DNA from: Cucumis sativus
Lineage: Eukaryota; Streptophyta; Magnoliopsida; Cucurbitales; Cucurbitaceae
DNA: 64,000 nt
Direction: 5' to 3'
Assembly: GCF_000004075.3 (NCBI RefSeq)
Contig: NC_026657.2
Location: 39,976,732-40,040,731 of the forward strand
The notes beneath the pieces were generated by a model. The model was not told the origin of the DNA, did no database searches, and was given only the letters and a program-made list of their open reading frames with translations. Position 1 is the first letter of the stretch; each line of letters opens with the position of its first letter. The position numbers and the translations under genes are program-made. This document shows positions 45,308 through 57,212 of the stretch, piece by piece.

Positions 45308-46256
45308 TCAATATTCGATAATAAGGCCTCCCATTGGAGCTCTGTGAGGAATTCCCTTCCTTCGTTTAGCTGTTCTGTAACTAACCAGCGTTGGCGGTGG
45401 CGTCGACGGTGTAAAACTCTGCACGACTCTGTTCTTATTGCTGTTCTTCATTATTCTTCCTTGACTGCTATTACTACTGTACGATGAATCCTCTGAATCC
45501 GATCCCATCACTCTTCGTTTCTTCTCATAGTTCTTTGATGTTCCAACAATCTACAACAAAACCCACAATTCAATTTCTCCCAATTCTTCCACATTCATTA
45601 CAATTATCACTACTGAAACATAGAAGAAGAAGAAAAAAAAAAGTCGATTTCATTACATTACCTTACATCCAAGAGAACAGAATCGAAACGAATCGAGAAG
45701 ACTCCGTTCACATACTTCACACGTGTTCGTTACCCCTTTCCCAGGCCTAGGCTGTGGCCGCTCATTCAAGAAAACAACTCTCGCGCTGTTGATAATGTAG
45801 GTTTGAACTCCGGTTATGTCCAGAACTTTCTGAATCTCAGATACCCTTATCACATCATGATATGAAGATCTTCTAATCTGTACGAAAAAAAACAGAGACA
45901 ATCAGAAAAAGAAAACAGAGCAATCGGAAATTCAACGGAACCTCAAAGAAATAGACCTGAATAGCACGATGGTCTTTGTGAAAAGCGAGACAGAGAGAAC
46001 AGAGAGCGCCATTCATGCAATCCAAACAATACATATTACATTCGCTTTTATGAGAATCAGCATGAAACTTGCATTGAACAAAGAAGCTTTCACGGAGTAA
46101 AGGTTTAAGCCATGGAGGCCATCTGTTATCTTCATCTACAGGACTTCCGGCGAGACCCTGTTTTTGAAACAAACAGAAAAAAGAAAATCAAAATCAGGGA
46201 TTAAGAATAATGAATGGTTTGAGATTTAGTGAAGAACCCAGAAGAGGAATTACCAT
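45308..46256 (-). CDS. PLATZ zinc-binding transcription factor
   Basis: Four coding exons on the minus strand: 46256-46254 (ATG only), 46157-45957, 45877-45662 and 45550-45308, giving 220 residues. Seen: [14 protein letters not shown], then a Cys/His-rich zinc module (C30, H33, C41, C45, C48, C54, C57, H61, H64), the PLATZ core [17 protein letters not shown] and a second Cys module TCEVCERSL...FCSLGCK, then a Ser-rich tail ending [13 protein letters not shown] plus LIIEY. Known: PLATZ proteins are plant-specific, bind A/T-rich DNA with zinc and mostly repress transcription or work with RNA polymerase III. The first exon contributes only Met; the open frame continues upstream to 46445 but encodes a poly-Ser low-complexity leader, so I prefer the ATG at the junction, which gives the usual MG start. 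A TATA-like ATTTATAAAG lies at about 46491-46500. Confidence 0.92.
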
Positions 46257-46317
46257 GAGAGTTGGATTGATTTGAGGGAGACTTGAATGGTGGTGTTGAA
46301 TAGCCAGATTGAAGGAG

Positions 46318-46356
46318 CAGGAAGAAGAAGAAGAAGAAGAAGAAGAAGAGGAAGAG
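46318..46356 (+). repeat. GAA microsatellite in the PLATZ leader
   Basis: A (GAA)n run, CTT-rich on the PLATZ strand, in the 5' leader about 65-100 bp above the start codon. Pyrimidine-rich leaders are common in plant mRNAs. Confidence 0.88.
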
Positions 46357-47631
46357 GGGTTCTTGAAAGAAATTTGGGGGAGAGAGAAGTGATTCTTATC
46401 TGAAAAAAGTCTAAACCGAAGCAAAAAGGTCCGAAGCAGAAGCAAATGGGAAAAGATGCGTTGGGCATAAGGAACTCATCTCCTTCTTTCCTTTATAAAT
46501 TTTGGCTTTCATTTTCTTCTTTGCTTTGGTCTTATCGCATATTTTTCTATTCCCATTCCTTCTCCCACATTATTTTTTATTCTAATTATTATTTCTTCTC
46601 CCCTATTAACATTTTTTTCTTCAAGTTAATTAAATTGCAAATTTGTCCCTACAAAAAGTAACACTTTACTCTCATAGCCTTACAAAATTATTATTTCAAT
46701 GGATTTTGAAAGTTAAACCTAAAATTTACTATATCCATAATTTTGAAGAGTAAATTATTATATTGAGAAATGAAAATGTTTTTAACCTATTTTCAACCAC
46801 TTATTTACTTTTGTTTCTTCAATCATTAATTTTCCATTGAATTTCTTCTCTCTGGTGCTTTCCGGTAAAGTCCCCGGAAAATTCAAAAAAGAGCGATCGG
46901 ATTTTATTGATTATGGAATAAAATAAAGAAATAAACATATAACGAAGGTTTTAGCTTTTAGGGTATACATACAATTTATTATTCAACCTTACATTTGGAT
47001 GGACAAACATCAATTTAGGACTACTTTGTCCATTTCTCTTTAATTACATCACCATCTATATCTTATACTTTTCATTTTAAAACAATATTATGTTCAATTT
47101 TGTAATTTATCATTTATTTTTCAAAGAAGCTAAGATTATAGAATGTTTTTAGCAAATATACTCATGAATTAAGATAGGGATATAACCATTTTGTTATTTT
47201 ATAATGAAATAGAGTTACCAAAACCACTATATATTAATAGTTAAAAAAACAATATTTATTATTTATTTAAGGTGTGATGGGAGGGGGATAAATATTATAA
47301 TATTATTTTCTTTCCTATTTTATTCCTTCAAAGTTGTGGTCTTACTCAATATTACACCTTATTTTGTGAATCCAATTTTGGAAGTATATATTTGAATTTA
47401 TTCTTCCAAAAAAGATAAAATAAATAAATATATATTAAATTTCTTTGGTCAAATAACCAACCAAAAATTTCAGTTTCCTTTTTACTTTATAAAAGCATAA
47501 GTCCTACATTAATTAATGTTTAAATTATGGAGAATTGGGCAACCTAATGCAATTATATAGATATGTGTGGAGAAGAATGAAGATTCTTGGCCTAGTTTTG
47601 GGTGTTCCAAGCATTGCTTCTACCAAATCTT

Positions 47632-47718
47632 GATGAGTTTCTTTTTTAGGTTTGTGAAGTAGTTTAAATTATTTCGATGAGTTTCTTCTTTTAGGTTTTG
47701 TGAAGTAGTTTAAATTGT
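47632..47718. repeat. Direct duplication, 44-bp period
   Basis: The phrase GATGAGTTTCTT...TTTAGGTTT(T)GTGAAGTAGTTTAAATT occurs twice in tandem with small length changes. Slightly diverged, so older than the identical duplications elsewhere in the window. Confidence 0.8.
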
Positions 47719-49772
47719 TGATAAATTAATAAATACTATTGTAACCCTAACATAGGATAATTATCCATATTAAAAAGTTTAAATTATTATACTGCAAAAA
47801 ATTATTTAAAAAGAAAATTAATACTTATCTCCCAAAATAATGGGGATTTGCTTTGCACAACCTATATATAAGGGTTGGGATTGGGTATTGTGCAATCACC
47901 AAGTATTAGGATTAGGTAGATATGATTTAAAAATTAGTATCTGCTTTCTTTGAAGACCAAAAATAGTGAAACCTTGAAATGGGATGAGAATCAACGAATG
48001 GAAAATTAAAAATAATGATGTTGATGGATGAATCTTGTCAAGTGTTTTCATGTCATAGGTTCGTAGTTGAGCTTGTTTGTACGTATAAAGATATTGTACA
48101 TTACAATTATAACATTGTGTTCAAGTCAGCAAAGTTAAAACACTTGATAATTGTGTAACTGAATAGGTGTTGGAATTTGACAATTTAAGATGATCAGCTA
48201 TTTGTCATTTCCTTTTATGATAATTTCAAATGTGTGTGTTGATATGGTAAGGCATTTGGACACAATTAGCTCGACCAAGTAATTACTCTCTATAAGGAGT
48301 TTTGAGTTTGTTGATACATTTTTCTTATTATTTATTGTCGTGCTCCTGTTAGTTCAAGCTTTTTCGAAGGTCTTTCTCTAACTTGACATTGACTAAATTT
48401 TGACTAAAGTTTTTTGGCCTCATTTTGAATTCACTTCTCTTTTATATATTTATGTCTATGTGGGAAGTCAAATTCAAGGATCACGGCATATTAGAGTTTT
48501 AGTTTGCTTTTAGACCATTTTAAATATATGGTCTGATGAGTATATATATATATTCCGTTGAGTCCTTAACCTTTATAGTTTTGTAATGAAAATATGTACA
48601 ATTAAAAATATTAAACAAAGGATCATTATGAAATTTAAACATAGTAGTGTTTATGAGTTATGAACTATTGGATACACGTACATTGAAGTGGGTCAATTTG
48701 TTTAAAAAGTTTTGACAAATTTGAGTAAAAAGTAAGAATCTAAATTAAATGCAAGTTTTGAAAACTTTATAGAAACAAAATTTATTTGTAAAAAAAAAAA
48801 ACTATTTAAATTTATGAATAAATATTTAACATATTTGAACTTTATTTAGCTTAATATATATCCATTTTATTTCTTATTTTTATCACATAACCCATAGGCA
48901 TATTTGTATATATCGACAAGTGGGTAAAAACCTAAATATTCAAATTCATACGTATTAACTTGTACGAAACATTAGAATTTACGCGGTGCATATTAATTAA
49001 TATTTAAACCTATTTCATAATCTAAAACATAGAATATAATACTCTAAATTTAATTAATAAAACCTATTTTGACATTATATATGTTAGTATTTAATTATAT
49101 TAATTAATAAAACTAGAGTGTACAATTTTTCACACTTTTGGTGGTATGCTTGTTTTTAGAAATTGAAGGTTTTGATTTCTCATTTATTTGATTGTCGTAT
49201 CAAAATAATTTATTCAATAAATAAAGAAAATATTATTTTTTGTACTTTAGTATGCATAATTAATTAAACATCAAGATGTTGAATACATCCATCCTTCTTA
49301 GTCTCTATTTATAGTTATGAAGTAATAATTGACACATGAAGAAACCATGGGATGCATGCCATATAACTACAAAATCAATTAAAAAGTATTAATATTCATT
49401 AAATCGTATAACTAATGCAGCCAAATGAAATCAAAAGTACAACACTTTATCTAAAAATTGGTGATATATCAAATCAATGGAATAATGTTGAAATTTCACA
49501 TGAAGAAACAAAAAGAAACTAGGCCATTAGGATTAGGATGATTTAATTTCATGAAACCTAATCCATTGGATTAATAAGTTTATAATTTCCTAGTTAACAC
49601 ATTGCCTATTAACATTCAATACAACTTTTGTTAGAAAGAAAAATGAAATCAAATAAATTAAAAGTTAGAACTAAAAAATATTATTTGTTTTCACATTCAT
49701 AACTATTGCAAATTTAATTTGTTTAATCTTTATATTATGATGAAAAATATTTAAATACCCATTTTAAAAAAA

Positions 49773-50050
49773 TAAAAGTCACATCTTTGCCTACATCATT
49801 ATGAATGTCATAATATCTTATAGTTATATCTTTTTAATATAGTTTTTCCATGTTTGCTGTAAGAAGAAAACTCAAAATTTGCTCCTAATTTGTCAACTAA
49901 ATTTATTTGATTTGTCTAATCTTTGTATGGTGGGATTGTTAGCACCATAATCAACTTCAAATGAAGAATATATATATATATATATTAAATAAAAGAAATC
50001 ACATCTTTTCCTACATCATTATGACTGTCATAATATCTCTTATCTATATT
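49773..50050. repeat. Spaced direct duplication, copies about 220 bp apart
   Basis: CACATCTT(T/T)(G/T)CCTACATCATTATGA(A/C)TGTCATAATATCT-type sequence occurs at about 49779-49828 and again at 49999-50040, with AAAGTC/AAATC flanks also similar. A (TA)n run lies just before the second copy. Confidence 0.75.
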
Positions 50051-50525
50051 TTAAAGAGGAAATATCAAAATTAGGCCCTAAACTTGTTAAATTACATCAA
50101 TCAATGTGTAACCTAAAATTTATACCATATGATATGAATTTTAGATTAAACTTTTGTATGAATGGGCAAGAGACTTCATTTTAGAATAAAATTTTGTAAA
50201 CTTTAGGTGACAAACTTATATAAGTTGAAATTTGCATTTGCATTGCAATTTGATTAAATTAAAAGTTTAATGATCAAATTTGATTTTCCTAACAAAAAAA
50301 AAAGAAAGTGTACTTAGCTTTTGTATTTTATTTTTATTATTATTATTTTATAAATATAAAGGATGGAGGAGCGCAATTCTAATATTGTGGTCAATAGTTT
50401 ATTATTTATATAGTTGAACTATACTTGTGTTGATTATTCAATTGTTGTGTTAATTAATAATTAATGATGATGCCAGTTGAACTATATTGACATTAATTTT
50501 TTTTTGCTTCCGTTATTTTATCAAT

Positions 50526-50581
50526 CCTTTTAATATTGTAGGACTTAGGTAGTAACCCTTTTAATATTGTAGGACTTAGGT
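50526..50581. repeat. Direct duplication, 31-bp period
   Basis: Two identical 25-bp copies starting CCTTTTAATATTGTAGGACT, at 50526-50550 and 50557-50581, with six bases between. Confidence 0.85.
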
Positions 50582-52184
50582 CCATGAACATGAACATGCA
50601 CATGAACAAATTTGTGGTTTTTTTTAATTAATTTTCTGCTCGTATTGTACTAAAAAGAACTTATACATGGCAAACTTTAAAAAATGATCACTTCTTCTTC
50701 ACCAAAAGAGGAAGGATTTGAAATGAGTGAGAAAGTTGATTAAGAAACTAGTATGGCTTTGATTTATGGCAACATTTCCAGTAAAATAAACAAAGAACAT
50801 TTATTTATCACATAGAAAAAGAAAAAGAAAAAGAAAGTAAAATAAAGGAAAGTATTTCAATAGAAACAAAATAATTATCATATTGATTTGATAACAAATT
50901 AATGGGTGTTTTCAATTAAAGCAGTCTTGTTTTCATGACTTAATGTAGATTTTAAAAGGGTAGGAAACTTTAGATTAAAAAATTCTATAAATATCTATCA
51001 AAATTCTCCAATAATACAATTAATTTCATCTCCTTGCTTCTAACATTTTCTTATGTCCCAAACAAACAAAATAAAGATATAAAGGTAGATTTAATATCAA
51101 TAATAATATTTTTATTTAAAAAATACTCTGAAAAAGTTTTATATATACTCTTCAACTTATCATAAACACATAAATATATGTCTAAACTATAATTTTAAAT
51201 TTCCTTCAATACGTTAATATTTCTATCTATATTTTTATTTTTATTGATTCAATAGTAATAGAAACAGTGAATCGTCATTTCTATTATATTATAGAAAAAT
51301 CCTCAAATCAGAAAATTACATAATTATCGTTCGAAAAAATAAATATTTATTTACTAATTTATATTCTTTTGAATTTTTGTTTTTTTTTAAATTTTTCTAG
51401 AAATATTCATCAGAATTGAAATCTTAATTTTTTAACACAAACTACAACTGATGTTTTTACAAGAAAATAGTCTTTCTAAAAACATTGTTGAAAACCAATT
51501 GTTGAACCATATATCTATATATTATATATACACACATTCTTGAAAAAGAAAAAGTATTTAGAGTAGAGGAGTCAATGGCAAGCCCTAGTAATCTAGTTTT
51601 GGAAAAAATATTATAAGCAAGACTTTGACCTAGTCTTTGAAAACGAATTGTATTTTAACATTTTCCAATAATATCTTCATCAACAATTATGCTTAAAAAA
51701 AAAAAACAATCCCACAATCTAGTATTTACATTTTACCCTACTTTTACAACCACTATCAATTCTAGATATACTAATAAAGCTATAGATTTTATCAATTATT
51801 TTAAAATATTGTTATATATGCTAATGGTTTGCATTTAAGTGTTCATATTGAAAACTATTGCATGCCGTTTGTGTTACATTGAAACCATTTCTTGTATGAT
51901 TCGATTCGGTTTAATACTTAAACCGATTCTAAAATCGAAACAAACTGCTTCATTTAAAAAGAATTAAACGGTGTAAACTTAATTTAATTTCAATGTACAA
52001 TTCATATTCATTTTTTTATATAGTTTTCAGCTCAATTCTTTTTTTTTTTTTTACTGTTTTGATAATTGATGATCTCATTTTCGTTTGTTGTCGACTTGTG
52101 GTAATACATTCGGGTAATTAAAATATTTTAAAACAAAGAAAAGTAAAAGTAATTAAAAAAGGGAGGGGAAGGGAATTTGGAATT

Positions 52185-52480
52185 GGTCAACAGGGAGGTT
52201 CTTAGAAAGGGAGGGTCAAAGACACGCGCACACCGTGTAGGACTAATGCCGATTGTGCGTACGTGAATTCACACGTGTGGGCCTTCGCTTTTCTTAAAGT
52301 TCTTTGGGCCCCTATTTTGTGGGCCTTGTTCTCGTATAACACGCCTTATAGGGTCCCACCACCAAGCCCATAATGGGCCCAAAGTGGCATTTTACGTAAA
52401 TAAGTCCTTCTTTTGGAAAAACTCTCGAGTCTCGAGGAGATGAGGTTTGGATGACGTGGATCTTCCAAAATTTCATCATT
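52185..52480. promoter_or_regulatory. Promoter-like island rich in TGGGCC/GGGCCC sites, no gene seen
   Basis: In otherwise AT-rich DNA this stretch carries CACGTG at 52272-52277, GGGCC at 52279-52283, GGGCCC at 52307-52312, TGGGCC at 52320-52325, AAGCCCA at 52364-52370, the palindrome TGGGCCCA at 52374-52381, and a TGACGTGG word at 52452-52459. Known: TGGGCC/T (site II) elements mark promoters of constitutively expressed plant genes and act with TCP factors. No coding frame on either side is recognisable, so it may be a dead promoter, a non-coding transcript start or an old element fragment. Confidence 0.45.
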
Positions 52481-55400
52481 AGAATACTCAACATTATTGC
52501 TATCCTTTTTTCTTTTCTTCCTCATGTGTTCTTCTCTTGTTCTACGGTTTATGTTTATGAGACAAATAACAAAGTTCAAATACCGAACTCTCATTTTTAA
52601 AATAAATTAAATTGCAAATACCGTTTCAGTTAATTAAAGTACATTGTGTTTATTTTATTATTTAATTTGCAAGGAATGGTAAATATTGTAAAATGGACAA
52701 AATATTTTTCGTATAATTTGTTATATTTTTATTTTTAAAAAAATCCTAACTTTATATTTAAAATTTAGACAATGTTTATTTTTTTGAATTTCAAAGAATC
52801 TTAAAAATTCGTCTTTTGAAAGTTGAAATAATAAAAAAAACTATTAATTCAAACCTCATAAAAAATGTGGAAAATTAACCCTGCTTGGTTACTATTGAAA
52901 AAAAGGGGGAGTTTTTAAATAATAATGTGCAATGATGAATAATTATGGTGTTTTATGGATAGGAAATATAGTTTTTTTCAATTGAAATAAATTTCCTTAA
53001 CATTTTTATATGGTTGAACAATATATAATAATATTAAATTAAGAGAATCAAATCATATTACCAAAAAATCACTTTTTAAGATATTTTGTTAGTGATAGAC
53101 TTTTTAACTTAATAGAGTAAACTATTATCAACAAATTGTAAAAATATAAAAAGGATTAATAATCAACCATAAGAAAATTAGAAACTATGTTTCTATAAAG
53201 GAATAATGCTTTTAAGGAATTGGTGGTGTATAGGTAATGTTGAAAAAAAAAGAAAGGAAATGAATTAGATACTCAACATTAAGCAGATGACCACATGAAA
53301 TGTATTTTTTTGTCTAATTTCAAAAATAGTAGAGAAGGAGTCTGTTTTAGATTTTATTTGAAACACAGTGTATGAAATTTATAATTATTTCAAACAAACA
53401 TTGATGCATGCATCCATTCTTATTCTTATTCATGCATGGATCATATTAACATAATAGAATTTTAGAGTCAATTTTCAAAGCATACATCGTTACAAATATT
53501 AGTTGAAAGTTTAGATTCACACTAGGGCATTAAATGAAATTATATATTATTATTAGTGTATTAAATGAAAAGGAAACTAGTAGTGAAAACTAAAGAAGGA
53601 ATTGGAGAAAGGAGGGCCAAAGAAATTGGAAAATAAGTGGGGTAGAGACTTTTGTGACAAACAATGACAAAACAAGTTGACCCATTTTTTCTTGTTCTCA
53701 TATTCTTATAATAATCACTTTCATTATCAAAAATAATAAAGTATATAATATTATATGAGGAGCTTTCTAATTTTAATTGGCTCTATTTTTTCTCTCTTTA
53801 TCCTAATGAATCACTTATAATTCTATGGTTGATGGGTACGTATATAGTTGATTGAGAGAGATTTTTTTTCTTCTCATTCCTTCATTTGTACAACTAAAAA
53901 TCACTCACAACCCACATCTATCATTATCCTATGCCCCAATCCAACTCTTCATATGTCTTCTATAATTATACTTATTTATTCTTAAAGATATGGTTTGTTA
54001 TAATTCCTATTTCGTTTTTAGTTCAATTTTGGTTTAATTTAACCTAACCCAATTTCTAGTTTGGTTTTAGAAACAAAGAAAAAGAAAAAGAAAAGTTAGT
54101 AAAAAGATTTTTTTTTTCATTTTAATGTTTTTAAAGCATAGATTGATTTTTTTGAACATATTAGTAGAAAAAATGGATAAGAGAAAGAGATCAAAACTTT
54201 ATTGGTGGAAGTAATGTTTTGGTTTGTATAATTTTTCAAAAAGTCAAATTGTCAGGGTGTTGCTTGATATAATTGCATTTCTATTTTCAATCGCATTAAA
54301 AAAATACTTATATATATAACTTTTCGATCAATCAATTTCCTAATAAAAAAATTGTTCTAGGGATAAAGTGTTCGGTAAAAGCTATAGAATATGGATGTGT
54401 GTGCATGACATAACCATTAACTACTTAAGAATACAATTTTATGAGTTTTCTTAGTAATTAACTAAATATCGTAGGTTAGATCATCATCCTATGAGAAGAA
54501 TCAATACGCAAACAATCATATCTACATAGAAATTATCATGTGTATATGAATTTTTTTTTTTGTTTGACATTGATTTAGAAAAGTTGAGGTTGGTATAATG
54601 GATAGAATATATTTGCATGAGTGATAATATGAGATTAAGGAGAGAATTAAAAAGAAAGAAGAAAATCAAATGATGAAGAATTGTAGCCATAAAAAGGGCA
54701 TATATATTTAAAACACAAATTAAAGAAGTTGAAATATATTCAAAAGCTACATGAAAACAGCATAACATCAACTATGCTTATATATTTGAGGCCTTATTTT
54801 CCCTTTTGGTGGGTTCAAACAAATATATATTTTTTCTGTGCCTTCAACTTTTGTCTAAGTTTTTAAAATATATATGCTTTAATGATGGTTGTAAAGAAGA
54901 AAAGAGCATATTCTATTCTATAGAAAAATCAATTTAATTTTATAATTATTGGTGGTATTTTTCAATCATCATTGTTACAAAGAAGAAGATGCATGATGTC
55001 TTTTCTGGCAATCATACAATTACCTTTTTATTTTTTATTTTTAAACTATAGGACAGCTTCTAATATTCCATTTCATCATTATCTAATTATAATAAATAAT
55101 ACCATATACTTTTTCAATGTTAAATTACAAATTAGTCCTAATAATTTATTTAGATTTTTCTCTCAAAAAGATTGTTTGTTGTAATTTAGTGGACAATGTT
55201 GTGTGACAATTGACAATTATATTCTAACTCTACTTTAAATTATAATACAAAACCTCTCCTTGTACCCAAATTAATTAACCTAAAACAAGTTTTCAGAAAA
55301 GATGTATTTTTCCTAATTAACTTTTCTAATAATATATATAATAATAATATATAAGAAATAAATAAAAAATTCTTATTTTGTTATATTGTATATATAGATT

Positions 55401-56340
55401 GGATTGGACTTACTTTTGTATATCAAATTCAATTGTTCTTCAAATTATACTTTTTCTCATTCAAACAACCAACTTAGTTAAATAATGAACTTAGATTATT
55501 TATTGACAATAACATGAGTAATTCACATATCTTTTATAGCTTGTGTTAGATTAAAATTTGGATTAGACAACAATGGTAAAGTTGTTTGAATGAAGAAGAC
55601 TAGAATCTTGAAAAAAAAAATGTAGATGACATTTACATTTTACTCAAAGAATTCACTTCACTTTCAAGTTTGAAGGAGCCTCCATGATCCATTTGTAAAT
55701 TCTCATGCCCTAATCTTAAGAGGAATATTAGGTTTTGGAAATCTATGAAGATATCTTTTGGGTTGATTTTGTTGGTGGTGTAAAGGGATAGTTCCTTAAT
55801 TGATCCATTCCTTATCCTCTTTCATTGGTCTAAGTGGTCAAGAAGCTTGGAATGAGACTTGACTTATTTTTTCCTCTTTTCTTGGACCTCTCTTCGAACC
55901 TTACATTCTTCGAACCTTACATTCTTCTACGCTCTAGCTATCTTTTTTATGGATTTCACGTTCTCCCAGCTTCTTGCGATATATTCGACCATTGGTTTAA
56001 AATTACTCATAACATATTGTAAGATTGTGAAGATGACGCTCTATCTCTTTTAATGTGGGATACTCATAATGTCTCAAGAAATGTCATCTTTGAATTTTCA
56101 TTCTTAGATAATTTTTTGGAGTAAATGTGACTCTATACCATATTGAACAAACGTGGGGATTTGTCTCAAAACAAGTGGATTGTTTAAAGAGTAAGCCGTG
56201 CATTAATTAAACAGTGAGATGTTTGAGTTTCATATCCTCAACAGAACTCACCCAACTAAAAATATTTAGGTTGGATTAGTTGGGAATCTTCAAATTATTC
56301 TGATCACTGGATCTTTTGTTGGAGCCATATGATGTCCAAA
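52481..56340. other. AT-rich intergenic DNA before the cyclotransferase gene
   Basis: AT-rich, no gene recognised. A 17-bp tandem repeat (TTCGAACCTTACATTC) lies at 55892-55925 inside a less AT-rich stretch (55650-56050) that reads like decayed coding or element DNA but matches nothing I know. Confidence 0.55.
55892..55925. repeat. 17-bp tandem duplication
   Basis: Two adjacent identical copies of TTCGAACCTTACATTC plus one base. Confidence 0.85.
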
Positions 56341-56359
56341 ACCTGAGAATCAAACTGAG

Positions 56360-56490
56360 ACTCGGCCTTTGGGCCTGAAAAGTAAAATCAAAAGCCCATT
56401 TCTTTCCTTTATTGCGAAGGTCCACCACACGGCCCACGAACAATTTTTAGACTGAAATATAAGCAAAGCCCAGAAAATCTCGGCCCAAAG
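56360..56490 (+). promoter_or_regulatory. Site II-rich promoter of the cyclotransferase gene
   Basis: GGCCTTTGGGCCT, AAGCCCA, CGGCCCA, AAGCCCAG and CGGCCCAAA lie in 130 bp, about 210-340 bp above the ATG at 56700. Known: GGGCC/AGCCCA-type elements favour constitutive and growth-linked expression. A TATTTATAA word near 56677-56685 could be the TATA box, though it is close to the ATG. Confidence 0.6.
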
Positions 56491-56699
56491 GTTTGTTGTC
56501 AGACAAGAAGAGGAGCATTTGCAGCAATAGACAAATTTGGACAAAAATGTTTTCCAATATAACAAATATTATAAAAGTATTACAAATGTAGCAAATTGAT
56601 TTTCTTTTTATATTTAAATTTCCAACAATTCAAATACTATAACCATCTCCTTAGAATATGGCAACCTTTCTTCATTATTTATAACCAAATTTTGTTTGA

Positions 56700-57212
56700 A
56701 TGAGTTATACTGCAATGACAATGGCAATGGCGAAAGCCAAGGAAGACGAAGACCCAAAACGACACCGCATTTTCACCTACGGCACACTCAAAACTGGCTT
56801 CGCAAATCACAAGCTCATGCAAGATCTCATCAACCATAATCATGCAGTTTTTCTTGGCAAATACTCAACCCATCTCTCATTCCCACTCTTACTCGGCCCT
56901 TATGGCATTCCTTATCTTATCAATCTCCCCGGTTCCGGCCACCTTGTCCGTGGTGAACTTTACGCTGTCTCCGATCATGGCCTTGCGCGCCTCGATGAGT
57001 TGGAAGAAATCAGCATTGAGCATTACAACCGCCTCCCCGTTAAGGTTGTGGGCGACGACATGGTGGTTATCGGAGTCGAGTGCTATTTTGCTGGAAAGGG
57101 AGCTGGGGAAGGGCTGTGGAATGAGAAAGATGGAGAGGCATTAGAGGAATATACAGAGAGGGAGGCTGTGAAGTTTGTGTTGAAGGATCAAACATGCAAG
57201 GGGATTCCATGA
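56700..57212 (+). CDS. Gamma-glutamylcyclotransferase-like protein (GGACT/AIG2 type)
   Basis: A single exon encodes 170 residues. Seen: the substrate-loop motif FTYGTLK (residues 25-31), GELYAV (85-90), and LDELEE (98-103), where the Glu in the L-E pair (E102) is the likely catalytic acid, followed by HYNR and an ECYF strand. Known: this fold cyclises gamma-glutamyl amines or peptides to 5-oxoproline or pyrrolidone products; plant members include AIG2-like proteins induced in defence and putative GGACT homologues. Which substrate this one uses cannot be told from sequence. Length is close to the family's. Several in-frame Met codons (M1, M6, M8, M10) lie before the conserved part; I chose the first. 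The C-terminal QTCKGIP is not a peroxisomal signal. No signal peptide, so probably cytosolic. Confidence 0.9.
   Translation: MSYTAMTMAMAKAKEDEDPKRHRIFTYGTLKTGFANHKLMQDLINHNHAVFLGKYSTHLSFPLLLGPYGIPYLINLPGSGHLVRGELYAVSDHGLARLDELEEISIEHYNRLPVKVVGDDMVVIGVECYFAGKGAGEGLWNEKDGEALEEYTEREAVKFVLKDQTCKGIP

Larger units (their letters stand above)
46505..52180. other. AT-rich intergenic DNA, gene-poor
   Basis: More than 5 kb of very AT-rich DNA without a recognisable gene or RNA. Seen: direct duplications at 47632-47718 and 50526-50581, a spaced duplication (49773-49830 and 49991-50050), and phrases such as TTAGGCCCTAAACTTG (near 50070) and CGATTCGGTTTAATACTTAA (near 51902), which look like old dispersed repeats. 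No ends defined. Confidence 0.55.

Noticed and set aside
46257-46445. N-terminal extension of PLATZ through the GAA repeat
   Set aside because: In frame and open, but low-complexity polyserine; family members start close to the WPPWLKPLL motif.
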